Source: Silene latifolia
Lineage: Eukaryota; Streptophyta; Magnoliopsida; Caryophyllales; Caryophyllaceae
NCBI RefSeq assembly: GCF_048544455.1
Contig: NC_133538.1
Location: 38,844,969 to 38,908,968 of the forward strand
Length of the DNA: 64,000 bases
Direction of reading: 5' to 3'
Notes under the pieces: model-generated
Told to the model about the DNA's origin: nothing
What the model saw: only the letters and a program-made list of their open reading frames with translations
Databases searched by the model: none
Shown: positions 12,107 to 23,433 of the stretch, in pieces
How positions within the stretch are numbered: the stretch's first letter is position 1
How the letters are laid out: every line of letters begins with the position of its first letter
Translations under genes and position numbers: made by a program

Positions 12107-13498
12107 AGTAATACTACGGTTTTCTATGTCTATGGGTACTCTATCGAGTGGGACTTACTCTATCGAGTAAGTATGTTTTTACGCAAAACAGTAGGCTACC
12201 TGATGGGTACTCGATCGAGTATGTTGGGCACTCGATCGAGTAAGGGTCACTCGATCGAGTAAGTGACTTACTCGATTGAGTAAGTGAGTCTTACGGGTTA
12301 TTTTAGCCGGGTTTTGTTAATAACGCGTGATTAGTATAAAAGGGTTTCGTCATCTTCCTTAATCACTTTTACACCTTTCTAAAACCTTTCAAAAGAAAAA
12401 GAAGTTACGTAGTTCTCTCTCATCGCGTTGTTAGTAAATCCCAAGGGCTAGGATCGTCGGATTGTCTTTTTCTTTATGCCGTTAAGATCAACGTGCCAAG
12501 GGTAAGCTTCTTTTATAATTTTTATAATGTTTCGTTGAGTTTGTTTAAAACCCTAATTGGGTGGATTTTGGGGTTTTGGGTGTATTGTGTTGATTAGGTG
12601 ATAATTATATGAATATGTGTTGTAGGAGGAAGATTCGTAGACGAACATTTATGATTAGCTGCTGTGACGGTCTTGTGGTTGCTATTCCATGTAGGGTTTT
12701 CCTACTCCCTTATTGTTTACATTGTATTGTTGGTGGCCGATCATTGTTGTTGATTTATATCTTATCGGATTTGGCAATTGGTAATTGTGTGGTATAATGT
12801 GGTTGGTTGTATAACTGTCTGTGGTTTGCGAGGTGCGTCCTCGGCTGAGTGGAGTCACTTGCAGGAGTGGTTTCACGCCCTTGATTCGCCCTTTGTGGAA
12901 CCCGCTACAGAGGGGATGTGCACATTTAGAAACTTAGGTTATTGCTCGGATGAGATGAGCAGGGCTTAGGTGGGAACGGCTGCGGTCCCCCACTGGCGGT
13001 GTGGAATAGTTGTTGCGATGACTATTCTGGCAGGACTACACATTTTAGTGTGTATTCAGGTGTGTGGAGTTATGATAGAGATTGGTTGATTGGTTTGGAT
13101 TGTTGTCTTGCTTTTGTAGTATTGTTTTATGTAAACAGTACCTGAGCCCGGTTTAAATGTTTTGAAAACTATGGTGATCCATTCAGGGATGGTGAGCAGT
13201 TATTGAGTAGGTATGAGTTGATGCGCATGGAATAACTGGGTTGAGTTGCCACGAGATGTCTAGAAGTCTTCCGCTGTGTCATAAACATTCTTTTATTTAG
13301 TTGGTTTGACAGTTTTGAGGAACAGTTGTATTTTACTTTATCACTTTTGGTTTTTGGACTTGTATCACTTTAAATTCATTTATTAAAGTAAGTTTCTTTA
13401 TTGTCTATTTGATATACATTGCCTCGAGTAACCAAGATGGTAGCATTCTCATGCCTTAAGTGGTCCTAGTAAGGCGCTTGGAGTATGGGGGTGTTAAA
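12107..13498 (+). repeat. 5' LTR of element 1
   Basis: Begins AGTAATACTACGG (the 3' copy has TGTAATACTACGG, so the first base is mutated) and ends GGTGTTAAA (3' copy GGTGTTACA). It contains a quartet of CTCGATCGAG palindromes (12210-12280), two degenerate units (12139, 12158), and TATAAAAGG at about 12336 as probable core promoter. The first ~230 bp show about ten differences from the 3' copy, mostly C/T. Confidence 0.85.
12336..12343 (+). promoter_or_regulatory. probable TATA box of element 1 LTR
   Basis: TATAAAAG follows GATTAGTA and precedes a pyrimidine-rich leader (TCATCTTCCTTAATCACTTTTACACC). The palindrome quartet lies 55-125 bp upstream, where enhancer sites would sit. The same TATA in the 3' LTR is next to the target duplication of element 2 (30106-30110). 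Confidence 0.55.
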
Positions 13499-13501
13499 AA
13501 G

Positions 13502-13513
13502 TGGTATCAGAGC
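13502..13513 (+). promoter_or_regulatory. primer-binding site, tRNA-iMet (element 1)
   Basis: TGGTATCAGAGC, complementary to the 3' end of initiator tRNA-Met, lies 3 bp after the 5' LTR. Confidence 0.9.
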
Positions 13514-14357
13514 AACGATTTTAGAACATGTAACTAATGAATCCAATAAACTTAGGGAGTCAAAATAAAATGAACCCAGGTAGGAGTTGTTAGGAGCTAA
13601 TGCAAAGACTTGGGAGACGTCCTAAATTCGCGAACTCGCCGTACAACTTTGAACCGGTCACTATGGGGGTGTGTCTTGGGATCGTTATGTGTTTATGTAA
13701 GTATGTTGCACATCTATACAGAAATGTGTTGTATTAATTGGTGGATGAATGCATGTGGAGGATGGAGAATGTTGGGGTGGAAGGTGATAAGTAATATGAG
13801 TATATGTGTTAGTATGGAAGATGGAATTGCATGATAAATGATTTCTAATGTGGCTTATTAGAAATATGTGAAATAGGGTGTTGTTTTTTGTATATACACG
13901 TATGTTAATCGATTTATATATATATATAATTGGTTGGAAAGTGTTTAGTTAAGTATGCGGGTAGTATACGAGTCAGCATGACTCGATCGAGTGGGGGTCA
14001 CTCGATCGAGTAGTTGAGAGACTCGATCGAGTGGGTGTGACTCGATAGAGTGGGGTGTATATCGTTTCTGGACAGTGTGCTGTTTTTGGGCACTCGATCG
14101 AGTAAGTAAGGGAACTCGATCGAGCGAGGTCAACTTGATCGAGTAGATAGTGGGCTCGATCGAGTGAGGTTTTTGATGCTTTCTGGTCAGGTTCTGGAGT
14201 CAAAGCACTCGATCAAGTAAGTGGGAAACTCAATCGAGTGGCCTCAACTCGATCGAGTAGGTTGTGTTACTCGATCGAGTAGGTTCTGCACAGGTCATAT
14301 ACGTGTTTGAGTTGCGGGATGTGTGTTTATGTTTACCTTTTCTTATATAGTTCAAAG
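13514..14357 (+). repeat. element 1 leader with palindrome array (13982-14279)
   Basis: Noncoding leader between primer site and gag. It carries twelve copies of CTCGATCGAG (eight perfect) starting near 13982, 14001, 14022, 14041; 14093, 14114, 14134, 14155; 14208, 14229, 14248 and 14270. Spacing inside each quartet is 19-22 bp. Quartets are separated by ~40 bp that share TTTCTGG-x-CAG. A (TA)n run lies near 13915-13928. Confidence 0.85.
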
Positions 14358-15514
14358 ATGCCGCCAAAGAGAAATGCGTTGCATGCTAGGGCTGAGAATA
14401 TGAGCATTGATGAGATAGTTAAGATGCTAGAGCATCAAGACGCACTTACAGATGCTTTAAAGAAGTTTGAGAAGGATAAAGAGGCTGAGGTGGATTTTGC
14501 TAAGATGAGTATCAACATCGCTCGTTTCAACCCATAGGTGCGCCAATCTTGCTTGATAATTGGCACAGAGAGATTGAGAATATTCTAAATGTGGTTCATT
14601 ACCCTGAGTACTTTAGAGTGGAACAAGCTGCATTCTACTTGAGAGATGCGGCCGGAGAGTGGTGGGATAAGGTTAGGGAGAGTGCCTTAGACCTATATGT
14701 GAAACAGGGGTTGTCAGCTATACCTTGGAGTGAGTTCAAGAGAGTTATGCATCGAGAGTTTGTGCCAGAACATATCCGTAGTAAGTTGAGGGAGGAGTTT
14801 GATGATTTCAAGATGGCTTCGGATATGACAGTGGCTGAGTACTATCACAAGTTCAATGAGAAGTCTAGGTATGCATAGGATATGGGGCTGAGTCAGGAGA
14901 ACTTAGCATTGAGGTTTGAGAAGGGTCTGACACCTAAGATCATAGAGAAGTTGCCTGTAGGAGTCCTTACTGATGTTAAGGAAGTGTATGAGCGAGTCGA
15001 GAGAGCTGAGAGGTTGGTAGAGATGGCTAAGGAGAATAGGGAGAGGGGTTCTAAGAAAAGGAAGGCTGAGAGCGAGGGTGGTGGTCAGTCTAGTTACAAG
15101 AGAGGCAACTATAACCAAGCGAGGGCTTACTCTTCGGAGTCGGGGTTCAGTGGTGGAGCTTATTTTGGGCGTGGCCGAGGTGGTGGTAGTAGTAGCTGGG
15201 GAATATCTTGCTTTAACTGTGGCGGTATGGGCCACAAGAGACATAAGTGCACCAGTGCTGTGGGCAGGGGTTTCCAGAGACCATCACAGAGGAGATTCAC
15301 TTAGGGTCCATCTCAGAGTTATTCAAGTAACAGGCCGACTGGGTCATGGAACAATCAGGGTGGTCAGAACAACAACAACGGTGGGGCTGACCGCAATGGC
15401 GGTAATTCATATCAGAGACCAGCGACGAACAACAACCAGGGGTCGGCTGCTAAGCCGTCTACTTCTGCTAGTACTGTCCTGGGAGGTGGACAGAAGACCA
15501 GTGGTAAGCTTTTC
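14358..15514 (+). pseudogene. gag: element 1 gag
   Basis: Starts at ATG 14358 (MPPKRNALHARAENMSIDEI). A stop interrupts it near 14537 (after ARFNP). The retrotrans_gag core follows (LLDNWHREIENILNVV; FYLRDAAGEWWDKVRE; PWSEFKRVMHREFVPEHI; MTVAEYYHKFNEKSRYA, then TAG). A second block holds an R/G-rich region and a CCHC zinc knuckle (CFNCGGMGHKRHKC, about 15210-15252). A third stop (TAG at 15302) precedes an N/G/Q-rich linker that runs in frame into protease. Gag would form the particle and package RNA. Three in-frame stops mean none is made from this copy. Confidence 0.85.
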
Positions 15515-16690
15515 ATGATGGAGAAGAAATCAACTGAGGATGATGCTCACGTAATCACGGGTACTTTTCTTCTTAATCGTGTCTTTACCTTTGTTTTGTT
15601 TGATTCGGGGGCGTCACAATCTTTTGTATTATCGAGTCATGCTAAGCTTTTAGGTTTGAGAGAGTTTGAGTCTGTAAAAGAGGAAGTTTTTATACCGTCA
15701 GGTGAGTCTGTATCTTTTGGGAGGTTGTATAAGGGTGTATCTATGATAGTTGGGCAGGTTGACCTACCAGTGGACTTGTTAGAGTTTCCTTTGGATGGTT
15801 TTGAGATGATAGTCGACATGGATTGGTTGGGTAAGTATAAAGCTAGAATAAACTGTCACCAAAAGAGAGTCTCTTTGAGAGGTCTTAAGGGAGTTAATGT
15901 GTCTTATCGTGGGTTTGTTGTCAAACCCAAAGCCAAAGTGATTACATCGGTGACATTGAAGTCTTATCTGAGGAATGGGTGTCCGTTGATCCTATGCCAT
16001 GTGAGAGACCATAGTATGGTGAGTTCGATAGTTGATCAAATACCAGTGGTGGGAGAGTTTTTAGATGTCTTTCCAGAGGAGATACCAGGTTTACCACCAA
16101 AGAGGGAGATAGATTTCAGTGTGGAGCTGAAACTAGGGACGTGACCAATATCTAAGGCCTCGTACCGCATGGGTCCTAAGGAGTTGGAGGAGCTGAAGAA
16201 ACAGCTGGATGATTTGATAGATAAGAGATACATTAGACCTAGTGTATCACCATGGGGAGCACCAGTGCTGTTTTGTGAAAAAGAAAGATGGGAGTTTGAG
16301 ACTATGCATCGACTACAGAGAGTTGAACAGGGTTACAGTGAAGAACAAGTATCCTTTGCCAAGGTTAGATGATTTGTTTGATCAGTTGAACGGGGCAGCA
16401 GTCTTTTCTAAGATTGATTTGAGGTCGGATTACCATCAGGTGAAGATTCGGGATGAGGACATACCGAAGACATCTTTTACATCGAGGTATGGTCACTATG
16501 AGTATGTTGTTATGCCATTTGTGTTGTCTAATGCACATGCAATGTTTATGCATTTGATGAACTGGGCTTCAGTCAGTTTTTGGATCGATTTTTTGTGGTC
16601 TCATCGACGATATCTTAGACTATTCTAAGACTAAGGAGGAGCATGAGGAGCACTTGAGGTTGGTGTTGCAGACTTTGCGTGATAATTAGC
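15515..16690 (+). pseudogene. pol: element 1 protease and reverse transcriptase
   Basis: The protease begins around 15515 (ITGTFLLNRVFTFVLFDSGAS; active-site DSGAS at ~15602) and is open to a TGA at 16142, where a glycine codon is expected ([12 protein letters not shown] follows). The RT N-terminal part follows ([20 protein letters not shown]). A frameshift near 16280 leads to a second frame with [35 protein letters not shown] and the altered [13 protein letters not shown], where FGL-x-NAP is usual. Another shift is needed to read the catalytic IDDIL near 16598. A TAG at 16687 interrupts the palm-to-thumb region. Clearly inactive. Confidence 0.85.
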
Positions 16691-18360
16691 TATATTCAAA
16701 GTTGTCAAAGTGCGAGTTCTGGCTCGAGGAGGTTGCCTTTCCGGGGCATGTGATTTCAAAGAAGGGTGTAGCTGTGGATCCGGCCAAGATAGAGGCAGTC
16801 ACTCGGTAGGAAGCACCGAAGAATGTGGCAGAGATCAGGAGTTTCTTGGGTTTGGCAGGGTACTACCGTCGATTCGTGAAAGATTTTTCCAAGATAGCCA
16901 GACCTATGACAGCGTTGATGAGCAAAGAGAACAGGTTTCGCTGGGATAAAAGTTGTGAGACGGCATTCCAAACATTAAAGGAGCGTTTGACCACAACTTC
17001 AGTCTTAGCATTACCTGAAGGGAGTGAGAAATTTGAAGTATATACAGATGCTTCAAAGAATGGTTTGGGATGTGTGTTGATGCAGAACGGGAAATTAATT
17101 GTCTATGCTTCTAGGCAATTGAAGCCTTATGAGGAGAACTATCCGGCACATGATCTAGAGTTGGGTGCAATTGTGTTTGCTCTCAAGATTTGGAGGCACT
17201 ATCTTTATGGGGCGACCTTTAAGGTGTTTTCAGATCAGAAGAGTCTCAAGTACATCTTCACTCAAAAGGAGCTGAACATGAGACAGAGGAGGTGGATGGA
17301 GTTGATAGGGGACTATGACATGGATATTATATACCATGAAGGGAAGGCAAATGTGGTTGCAGATGCGCTGAGTAGGAAGAGTGTGCATTCTCTATGCACA
17401 GCTATGTCTTTGATGAGGTTGAGAGATGAGGTGGGGAAAATGGGGATACATATGATATATAAAGGAGAAGCTAGAGAGGACTTGACGGTGGAGCCAGATC
17501 TTTATGATGACATTCGCTGGAAACAGGCTTTGGATCATAAGAGTGAGGAATGGAGAGCTGGAATAGAGAAAGGGACAGTGTCTCGATTCTCTATTCATAC
17601 AGATGGCAGTGAGAGATTTTATGGCAGGTGGTGTGTTCCTAATGATGAGGAATTGAAAAAGGTGATCATGACAGAGGCTCATTGCACACCATATTCGGTA
17701 TATCCAGGCGATGACATGTTGTACAAAGATTTGAAGAAGACTTTCTGGTGGCCTGGGATGAAGAAGGAAACAGCTGAGTTTGTGGCTCGATGTTTGACAT
17801 GTCAGAGGGTTAAGGGAGAGCAGCGAAGACCACAAGGTAAGATTCAGTATCTTGAGATAACTGAATGGAAATGGGAGTCTATCTCCATGGATTTTATAGT
17901 GGGTTTGCCGATGAGTCAAAAGGGTAACTACATGATATGGGTAATAGTTGATCGTTTGACCAAGTCAGCTCATTTTGTTCCGATGAAAGATACTTGGACC
18001 AAGATACAGTTAGCTTTGGCTTATAGGAAACATGTGGTTAGTTTGCATGGGGTGCCTAAGGATATAGTGTCAGATAGGGATGCGAGGTTCATATCATATT
18101 TTTGGAGAGAGTTGCAGGAGTTTATGGGAACTACTTTGAAGATGAGTACATATTTTTATCATGCGACAGATGGGCAGACAGAGAGGACCATCAAGACTTT
18201 GGAGGACATGTTGAGGGCTTGTGTGATGGAGTTTGGTGGTAGCTGGGAGGATAGGTTGGACCTGATTGAGTTTTCTAATAACAACAGCTATCACACGAGT
18301 ATTGGGATGGCACCGTTTGAGGCTTTGTATGGGAGGAGGTGTAGGAGTCCGATTTGCTAG
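16691..18360 (+). pseudogene. pol: element 1 RT thumb, RNase H and integrase core
   Basis: After a TAG at ~16807 (a tryptophan position before EAPKNVAEIRSFLG), 511 codons are open to 18360. RNase H: YTDASKNGLGCVL, SRQLKPYEENYPAHDLEL, then HEGKANVVADALSRK. The integrase has an HHCC-like region (H..C..C; CLTCQRVKGEQRRPQG) and a DDE core: SMDFIVGLP, VSDRDARF, and E in GQTERTIKTLED. It ends at TAG 18358 in place of the usual tryptophan (SPIC-x-DD). The integrase would insert the cDNA. The domain order RT-RH-IN is that of Ty3/gypsy. Confidence 0.88.
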
Positions 18361-19002
18361 GATGATAGAGCTGAGTCCGTGGTTTTAGGACCACAGAGGG
18401 TACAGGAGATGATAGAACAGGTTAAGCTGATCAGGCAAAAGATGAAAGCGGCCCAGGATCGACAAAAGAGTTATGCCGACTTACACCGTCGTGACATAGA
18501 GTTTCAGGTTGGGGACACGGTTCTTTTGAAAGTGTCTCCTATGCGTGGGGTCATGAGGTTTGGTAAGAAAGGGAAGTTGAGCCAGAAGTTTATCAAACCA
18601 TATGAGATTTTAGATCGTGTGGGTGAGGTTGCTTACCGGTTAGTGTTACCAGCGGCTTTGGATAAGGTGCATAATGTGTTTCATGTGTCTCAGTTACGGA
18701 AGTATGTGAGCGATCCTTCATATGTGTTAGAGGTGGAGAACATAGAGTTGGATGAGTCCTTGTCTTATCTTGAGGTGCCAAAACAGATTCTTGATCGCAA
18801 GGTTCGGAAAACTAGGAATGGGGAAACAGTGTTACTTAAGGTTCTTTGGTCTAACCATGAGATTGAGGAAGCTACTTGGGAGGTTCAAGAGGCTAAGAGG
18901 GAGCGGTATCCGTCTCTTTTTTTATCATCTATGTGTGGTTACGGGGACATAACCATGTTTCTTTTAGGGGGTAGGAGATGGTCGCATAAGGTTTTGGTAT
19001 AG
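18361..19002 (+). pseudogene. pol: element 1 integrase C-terminus with chromodomain
   Basis: Continues the integrase after the stop at 18358. It has the C-terminal strand domain (RQKSYADLHRRDIEFQVGD, VLLKVSPMRGVMRFGKKGKL, HNVFHVSQLRKYV), then a chromodomain around 18760-18910 (EVPKQILDRKVRKTRNG, VLLKVLWSNHEIEEATWE). Chromodomains of this family steer integration to marked chromatin; here W in VLW and EEATWE fit the fold. The reading frame ends at TAG 19000. The presence of a chromodomain is the main reason to call element 1 a chromovirus. Confidence 0.85.
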
Positions 19003-19174
19003 TTTATGTTGGTTTTGGTAAAAGGTACTAGTTGTTTTGAGTCGGTTTCAGTTTTGGTTGGGAGTTTTGTTTTGAGTTTTTGGTTATGTTGTTGTGTCAG
19101 AGTTGAGATAGTATGTTTTGCTTTTGTGTATGGGTTGAACTTCGGGGACGAAGTTTTTTTTAAGGAGGGAAGAC
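19003..19174 (+). other. 3' noncoding region and polypurine tract of element 1
   Basis: A T/G-rich stretch, then TTCGGGGACGAAG and the purine tract AAGGAGGGAAGAC (19162-19174) directly before the 3' LTR. The GGGGACGAAG motif is shared by Tekay/Del-type elements. Confidence 0.8.
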
Positions 19175-19405
19175 TGTAATACTACGGTTTTCTATGTCTA
19201 TGGGTACTCTATTGAGTGGGACTTACTCCATCGAGTAAGTATGTTTTTACGCAAAATAGTAGACTACCTGATGGGTACTCGATCGAGTATGTTGGGCACT
19301 CGATCGAGTAAGGGTCACTCGATCGAGTAAGTGACTCACTCGATCGAGTAAGTGAGTCTTATGGGTTATTTTAGTCGGGTTTTGCTAATAACGCGTGATT
19401 AGTAT
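19175..19405 (+). repeat. 3' LTR of element 1, first part
   Basis: TGTAATACTACGG... with the palindrome quartet at 19278, 19299, 19318 and 19339. Broken by element 2 after GATTAGTAT; the rest continues at 30111. Confidence 0.9.
19401..19405. repeat. element 2 target duplication, left (AGTAT)
   Basis: AGTAT at 19401-19405 and again at 30106-30110, exact. The unbroken 5' LTR of element 1 has a single AGTATAAAAGGG at this place, which proves the insertion site. Confidence 0.95.
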
Positions 19406-19995
19406 TGTTCCGGGTGTAATTCCAGAGCAATATTGTTTACCACGTAAGCTTGGTGAATGGATGTCCCTCCTTGCTTTGACTCTTCCTCTCGGTCTCTCCT
19501 GAAACGATGAACAAACTGAGGGCTCGGCTTTGCACCGAGCGTACTCACTCCGACGCTCAAGTCAGTGAACTTAAAGGGATTAAGTTGTATGTTACTTGAC
19601 AAAGTATATTGTAGATAGATAAGGGAGTTTATACCAGATGAATAGTGAGTTTTAGGTTAGATTGTGGATCCCCTTCTCAATGAGAGAAGTGGAGTATTTA
19701 TAGACTTTCACCTTTTGTCACGTAGTGGCCAAGTGGCCAAGTGGCTAGCAGGTGGAAAGACTGTTCTACCCTCAGCCGAGGGACCCATGGCAGGCCGGCT
19801 GACTCCATACTGAGGGGTCTTGGATATGAGTACGCGGAAATGTCTCCCGGCTGGCTGGTTGCCCAGCCGAGACCCAAGTGACTGGCCGACAGGCTGCGTC
19901 GGTTAGGCGGTCTAACATGTTGACTTGCTGTCTCTTGATCCTTGACCTTGCTCAATATGTTGACTCGGTCAGGGGGTGCAGAATATGCCCCATCA
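19406..19995 (-). repeat. 3' LTR of element 2
   Basis: 590 bp, TGTTCCGGG...CATCA on the plus strand. A minus-strand TATAAATA lies near 19695-19702. Compared with 29516-30105 I count about ten substitutions and no length change. Confidence 0.95.
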
Positions 19996-20008
19996 ATTTG
20001 CCCCCAGC
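19996..20008 (-). promoter_or_regulatory. polypurine tract of element 2
   Basis: Minus strand GCTGGGGGCAAAT directly before the LTR terminus TGATGGGGC. Confidence 0.85.
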
Positions 20009-20458
20009 GTAGTCTATGCCGTGGTATGGACCTTTGATGAGTGTTGAGCGTATTCTGCGTAAGTTTAAAATTCTTCCCCGGCTTCCTCTTCCTCGGCTTG
20101 CTTCTGTTCAGGCCGTACCATATCCCCCCTCCACATGGATGTGTAATGGACATCAAATGTGGAAAAGAAGATGTCGTTGGCCGGCGGGTCCAAGGTTAAG
20201 AGTGCCGGATGCGTTGATTGCCCCCGGCCGGTGCTGCCAAGCTTGGTTGATCAGCTGGCCGTTTGGAAAGTAGATAACAAGGAGCGTGTTGAAGAAGATA
20301 CGTCGATTGGCATTCTGCCAAGTAGCGTGTCAAAGAAGATTGGTAACTGTTGTGACGATTGACATTCCGTGGCTGCATGCTTGACATGTGTCTCGTTGTT
20401 GATTGGTTGACGCTTCATGGGCTTTGCCCTGATTGGTCGGATTGAGTGGGCTTTGCCC

Positions 20459-20466
20459 TATAAATA
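20459..20466 (+). promoter_or_regulatory. TATA box of the antisense gene in element 2
   Basis: TATAAATA in CCCTATAAATAGGAG, about 190 bp before the ATG at 20648. A C/T-rich initiation region follows (TTCATTCTCTCAAAAATTTTC). It faces away from the 3' LTR, so it would drive transcription on the strand opposite to the element's own RNA. Position and sequence are those of a plant core promoter; activity is inferred. Confidence 0.6.
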
Positions 20467-20647
20467 GGAGAGTTAGCCCCTGAATTTGTCCTTCCAAATT
20501 CATTCTCTCAAAAATTTTCTTCTTTTCGCTTAGTTTTCTTTGACGAAACTTCTCTCTAGTCTTTGAAGCGTTACTCGGCGTAACACTCTTCCCAAGGTAA
20601 ACAAACAAATTTTCCAACTTTTAATTGTTAATTTTTTTGTTGTGAAC

Positions 20648-23351
20648 ATGTCTTCTGCTGATGCCGGACCTAGTAATCCTGCGCCGGGGGGTTCCCCGTC
20701 ACGCCTTGATGAAGAGGAGGCACTGGCCGCCGTCCCTATAAGGTCTGGTGGCCCTAGGTCTCCTTCTCCTGAGGTTGACGATCAGTATTTGGAGGATTTA
20801 TCGGATGATGATGATGGTGATGATGAAGGTGATGATGAGGAAAGGACTCATTCCGATGAGGAGAGGCCGCATATCCTGGATCACGGCGACGCCTGTAAGA
20901 TCGGCCCTGATCGTGCTTGGACCAACAAGTTCGCCAGTTGTTCTGGTCCTGACTTTTTCGAACACCATTTCTCCTTTGGCAGGGAGTATAGGATTGTTAT
21001 TCCTAAAGAGGGTCAGGCCGTCTGTTGCCCTCCCCCGGGTTGTATCGGCGTATACATGAGACACCTGGAGTATGGGCTCCGGTTTCCTCTCAATACATAC
21101 GTTGCTGCTATAATCAAGGCGATGAACGTCGCTGTGGCACAGTTGCATCCGTTGGCCATTCGGACGATCGTTGGCTTTGTGTGGCTATGCCAGTTTAAGG
21201 GGGAGGCCCCAACGGTGAACCTATTCCGCCGGCTTCATCACCTTCGAATGAATGTTCAAGGTGGCAGGGGGTGGTATAGCATACAGACCGAGCCAGGTTA
21301 CATCACCGTCCCCAAGCTTACTTCCTGCAAGGACTGGAAGTCACGGTGGGTATATGTTGAGGTTCCAGGGGATTATCCACTGCCTTGGTCCTTCCAGCAC
21401 CGCGTCAATTTGCGGTGCGAGAGCAAAGGGGAGCGTAGAAATATGTCTCCCGGCATAAGCTTAAGATGGACGCCTTGAAGGTCCCCCTTAATGCGGACGA
21501 ACGGCGGGCAATGAAGTTGTTTGAGACTGAGAAGGATGGGTTGCCGAAGGGATAGATACCCCCGACGCAGATCATTCTTCAAGATGAGCCGCTCTGCTAC
21601 GTCGGCCTCATACCGGCCCTAGCACAGGGTGAGTGGGGTCGGTGTGAGGCCCATCTCTGCTTTTAATGTTTCTGTTTTTGAACCTTGATTTATTTCTTTT
21701 ATTTAACTCTTGCTTCATTTCTTTTACAGACCGTTTTGGCCCGGATCTGTCTGAGGAAATCCTCCAGAAGATGGGACTTGACAAAGACAAGAACGTTGTT
21801 GAGATGCATCCGAAGGCCGATGCACGTGATCGCAGACCGGCGCCAAACGACCTCATGGACCAGCATTTGAAGGTCCTAGATGTGTCGGCGGCCCAAGCGA
21901 AGGTTGCCGGTAACATACCGCACCGAAAGCGAAAAACAATGTCTTCGGCGGCGACGGCGTCAACATCAGTTCCACCTCCAATCCCTTCAGTCCAAAAGGA
22001 GACGGTGGAGATCGTTGATATTACCGAGGAGGAGGTCACCTTGGCAGAGGAATCTCCTCTCTTACGCAAGAGAAAAGAGACTGCTGCTGCCGCTGCTGCC
22101 GCTGCTGCTGCTGCTGCTACTACTGCTGCTAATGCTGCCGAGGTCGACAAAGAAATGGGTCCTCCGGCCAAGAAGGCCAAGCCTGGTACAGATCTAACCT
22201 GTGGCTCAGACTTAACCGGTTCATTAGGCGTTCCTGATGACAGGCTCTCGGTATGTCCATGAATGTTGACATGGATGCTTTGATTGAATTTTTGTAGATC
22301 AACAAATTCGCCGTCTCTACGGACACACTGTTGAACGGCGTACTGAGAAGCGACCTGCGCAGACGGGTGGTAAAGATGCCACCGTCGTCTCCTCCTTCCC
22401 GAAGCCTACCCCCGCCCAGATTAGGTCGGAGGGCCTAAGTTTGTCCAGGATGCTGGCGAAGTGGGCTGATGTGGCCGGTGCTCATATTATGGAGCAAGAA
22501 AAGGTCATGGCTGAAGTTGCCCCACAGCTTGATCGGCTCAGGCTTGAGCTCGCTGCTGCGAAGAAGGAAGCTGAGGGGGCCAAGGCTGAGGCTGAAAAGG
22601 CGGTCCTTGCTGAGCGAAAACTTAGGGAGGACGCTGAAAAGGCGGTCCTTGCTAAGAGAGCTAAGGTTGAGGCTGCGGGGGCTGAAGCTGCTAAGCTGCT
22701 GGAGGAGCGTGAGAAGCTTCAGGCTGTCGTCGACTTCACTGCTGGGAAGAGGGACGAATGGAAGTCCATGTTTAAGGCCCAGGGGAAGGTGCTTCGGAAT
22801 ATGAAGGCTATCATCGCCCAGAGGGAGTTGGACATTGAGACGCTCCAAAGCGTCATTCTTCCTAACATGTGCGCCCAATCACGGACCCGGCCGAAGAAGC
22901 CGCCAGGGAAGTGATCGGGGAGCTCTTTCCTGAAGGCTCCTTTCCGTGGAAGAGATTTGACGAGCTGCTTGATGACAAGCTTGATGCTAAGGAGAAGGCC
23001 GCGGAGGCGAAGGCCGCTGAGGAGGCAAAGGTGAAGAAGGAGGAAGAGGAGGCTGCGGAGAAGGCGGCCCGGGATGCCAAGGTGAAGGAGGCCAAAGAAG
23101 AGGCCGAGAGGGCAAGGGCACGTGAAGCTGCCGGATCTCCTTCTGGGTCGCCTATCAAAGATGATACTGCTGCGGCTACCAGTGGTGAGCAAAGAATCGG
23201 CATAGGGAGACGGGCGGCCGTTACCGACTCACCGGCATCTCGGATAGCTTTAGGCTGTTCGGGGCCAACTATTGAGCCTTTCCTCCCCGCCATCTTTTGG
23301 CACTTCAAAGTTTTATGTCCGTACCTTTTTGCTGTTACTTCTTTTTTGTAA
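20648..23351 (+). pseudogene. antisense extra ORF of Tat element 2
   Basis: Begins MSSADAGPSNPAPGG, with an acidic D/E run (LSDDDDGDDEGDDEE), then a globular part (FGREYRIVIPKEGQAVCCPP, YGLRFPLNTYVAAI, TIVGFVWLCQFKGEAP) that resembles the plant 'putative gypsy type transposon' domain of Tat extra ORFs. A frameshift near 21450 and a TAG at 21553 break exon 1. An intron with good sites, GTGAGT...TTTTACAG (21629-21729), joins phase 1 into DRFGPDLSEEIL. Exon 2 has a tract of 13 alanines (~22081-22120). The C-terminal half (22441-23300) is a long A/K/E coiled coil with a frameshift near 22880. Function is unknown; such proteins are not required for the retroviral enzymes. Confidence 0.7.
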
Positions 23352-23427
23352 ACTTTGGTAGGTAGTGTTTAGGCTATCCCAATGGGGACGGCCGTCGACT
23401 GCATTATCCTTACTTGTAATCATTTTC

Positions 23428-23433
23428 AATAAA
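23428..23433 (+). terminator. poly(A) signal of the antisense gene
   Basis: AATAAA 77 bp after the stop, followed by a GT-rich stretch (GCTTGTTTATTGG). Together with the TATA box it completes an independent transcription unit. Confidence 0.5.

Noticed and set aside
13502..13513. TGGTATCAGAGC as part of a tRNA gene
   Set aside because: It is a primer-binding site complementary to the tRNA-iMet 3' end. It directly follows an LTR and no tRNA cloverleaf surrounds it. The same holds for 31842-31855 and 33756-33767.
20748..21148. Alternative frames within the antisense gene of element 2
   Set aside because: They overlap the frame with the recognisable Tat extra-ORF domain and are M/I/V-rich by-products of the D/E run.
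22251..22297. Second intron in the element 2 antisense gene
   Set aside because: GTATGT and TTTTGTAG are present, but only 47 bp apart and the phases do not join the coding frames. Not claimed as an intron.
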